From positions 1 through 5,315 of the forward strand of contig PLEA01000363.1 in the NCBI GenBank assembly GCA_003136335.1: a stretch of 5,315 nucleotides of DNA. The letters run 5' to 3'. Made by a program: the position numbers and the translations under genes. This document shows positions 5,287 through 5,315 of this stretch, piece after piece (position 1 is the stretch's first letter; every line of letters starts with the position of its first letter). The stretch is from Acidobacteriaceae bacterium (GTDB lineage: Bacteria; Acidobacteriota; Terriglobia; Terriglobales; SbA1). The notes under the pieces were generated by a model that was given only the letters and a program-made list of their open reading frames with translations, searched no databases and was not told the origin of the DNA.

Positions 5287-5315
5287 ATGACAAGCAGGAG
5301 ATCAAGATTCGCAAT
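5287..5315 (+). CDS. Start of an unidentified gene (3' partial)
   Basis: An ATG at 5287 follows a good Shine-Dalgarno (GAGGGAG, 5273-5279) with a 7-nt spacer. Only nine full codons are visible: MTSRRSRFA. The twin arginine preceded by Ser and the basic start look like the n-region of an exported protein. They are close to, but not exactly, the Tat consensus S/T-R-R-x-F, as one residue is inserted before Phe. The identity cannot be read from this window. Given the operon it may be the enzyme or oxidase served by the upstream cytochrome and CuA protein. Confidence 0.55.

Overview
The window looks like a piece of chromosome from an aerobic, moderately high-GC Gram-negative bacterium. The closest match I can suggest is Acidobacteriota (Terriglobia-like). 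That placement is an inference from three things: the gene style, a cytochrome b with a cytochrome c domain fused to its C-terminus, and the set of caa3/aa3-type oxidase assembly genes. No rRNA or other taxonomic marker is present. Nearly everything here concerns respiratory electron transfer at the inner membrane, periplasm or outer membrane.

Left block (1-2265, + strand). The window opens inside a gene whose end encodes the last membrane helix of a cytochrome b-like subunit followed by a haem-binding cytochrome c domain (CHNCH). Next comes a caa3-type CtaG assembly factor that has lost its C-terminal half. Its reading frame runs into and overlaps an apparently complete ctaB (haem O synthase, 303 aa). 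A DUF420/CtaM-like membrane protein (152 aa) follows, with a 4-base ATGA overlap. The order bc-type cytochrome, ctaG, ctaB, DUF420 reads as one operon for building a haem-copper terminal oxidase. The truncated ctaG is its clearest anomaly.

Middle (2266-3299). A 37-bp convergent gap contains a perfect 8-bp inverted repeat. Beyond it, on the - strand, is a 233-aa single-pass membrane-anchored protein of unknown function with a Pro/Ala-rich linker and a strong Shine-Dalgarno. The 295-bp divergent intergenic region then holds a nested inverted repeat (3097-3145), which could be an operator or a structured RNA leader.

Right block (3300-5315, + strand). This is a tight operon-like set: an outer-membrane beta-barrel (368 aa, signal peptide), a very small mono-haem cytochrome c whose GTG start overlaps the barrel's stop codon, and a secreted cupredoxin carrying a full CuA-type ligand set (H87, C129, C133, H137, M140) but no subunit II membrane hairpin. 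After an 85-bp gap with a hairpin, a further gene starts at 5287 and leaves the window. Barrel, mini-cytochrome and stand-alone CuA protein together suggest a periplasmic/outer-membrane electron-transfer module. I do not recognise it as a named system, and it is the most interesting part of the window. The gene starting at 5287 probably holds the key to its function.
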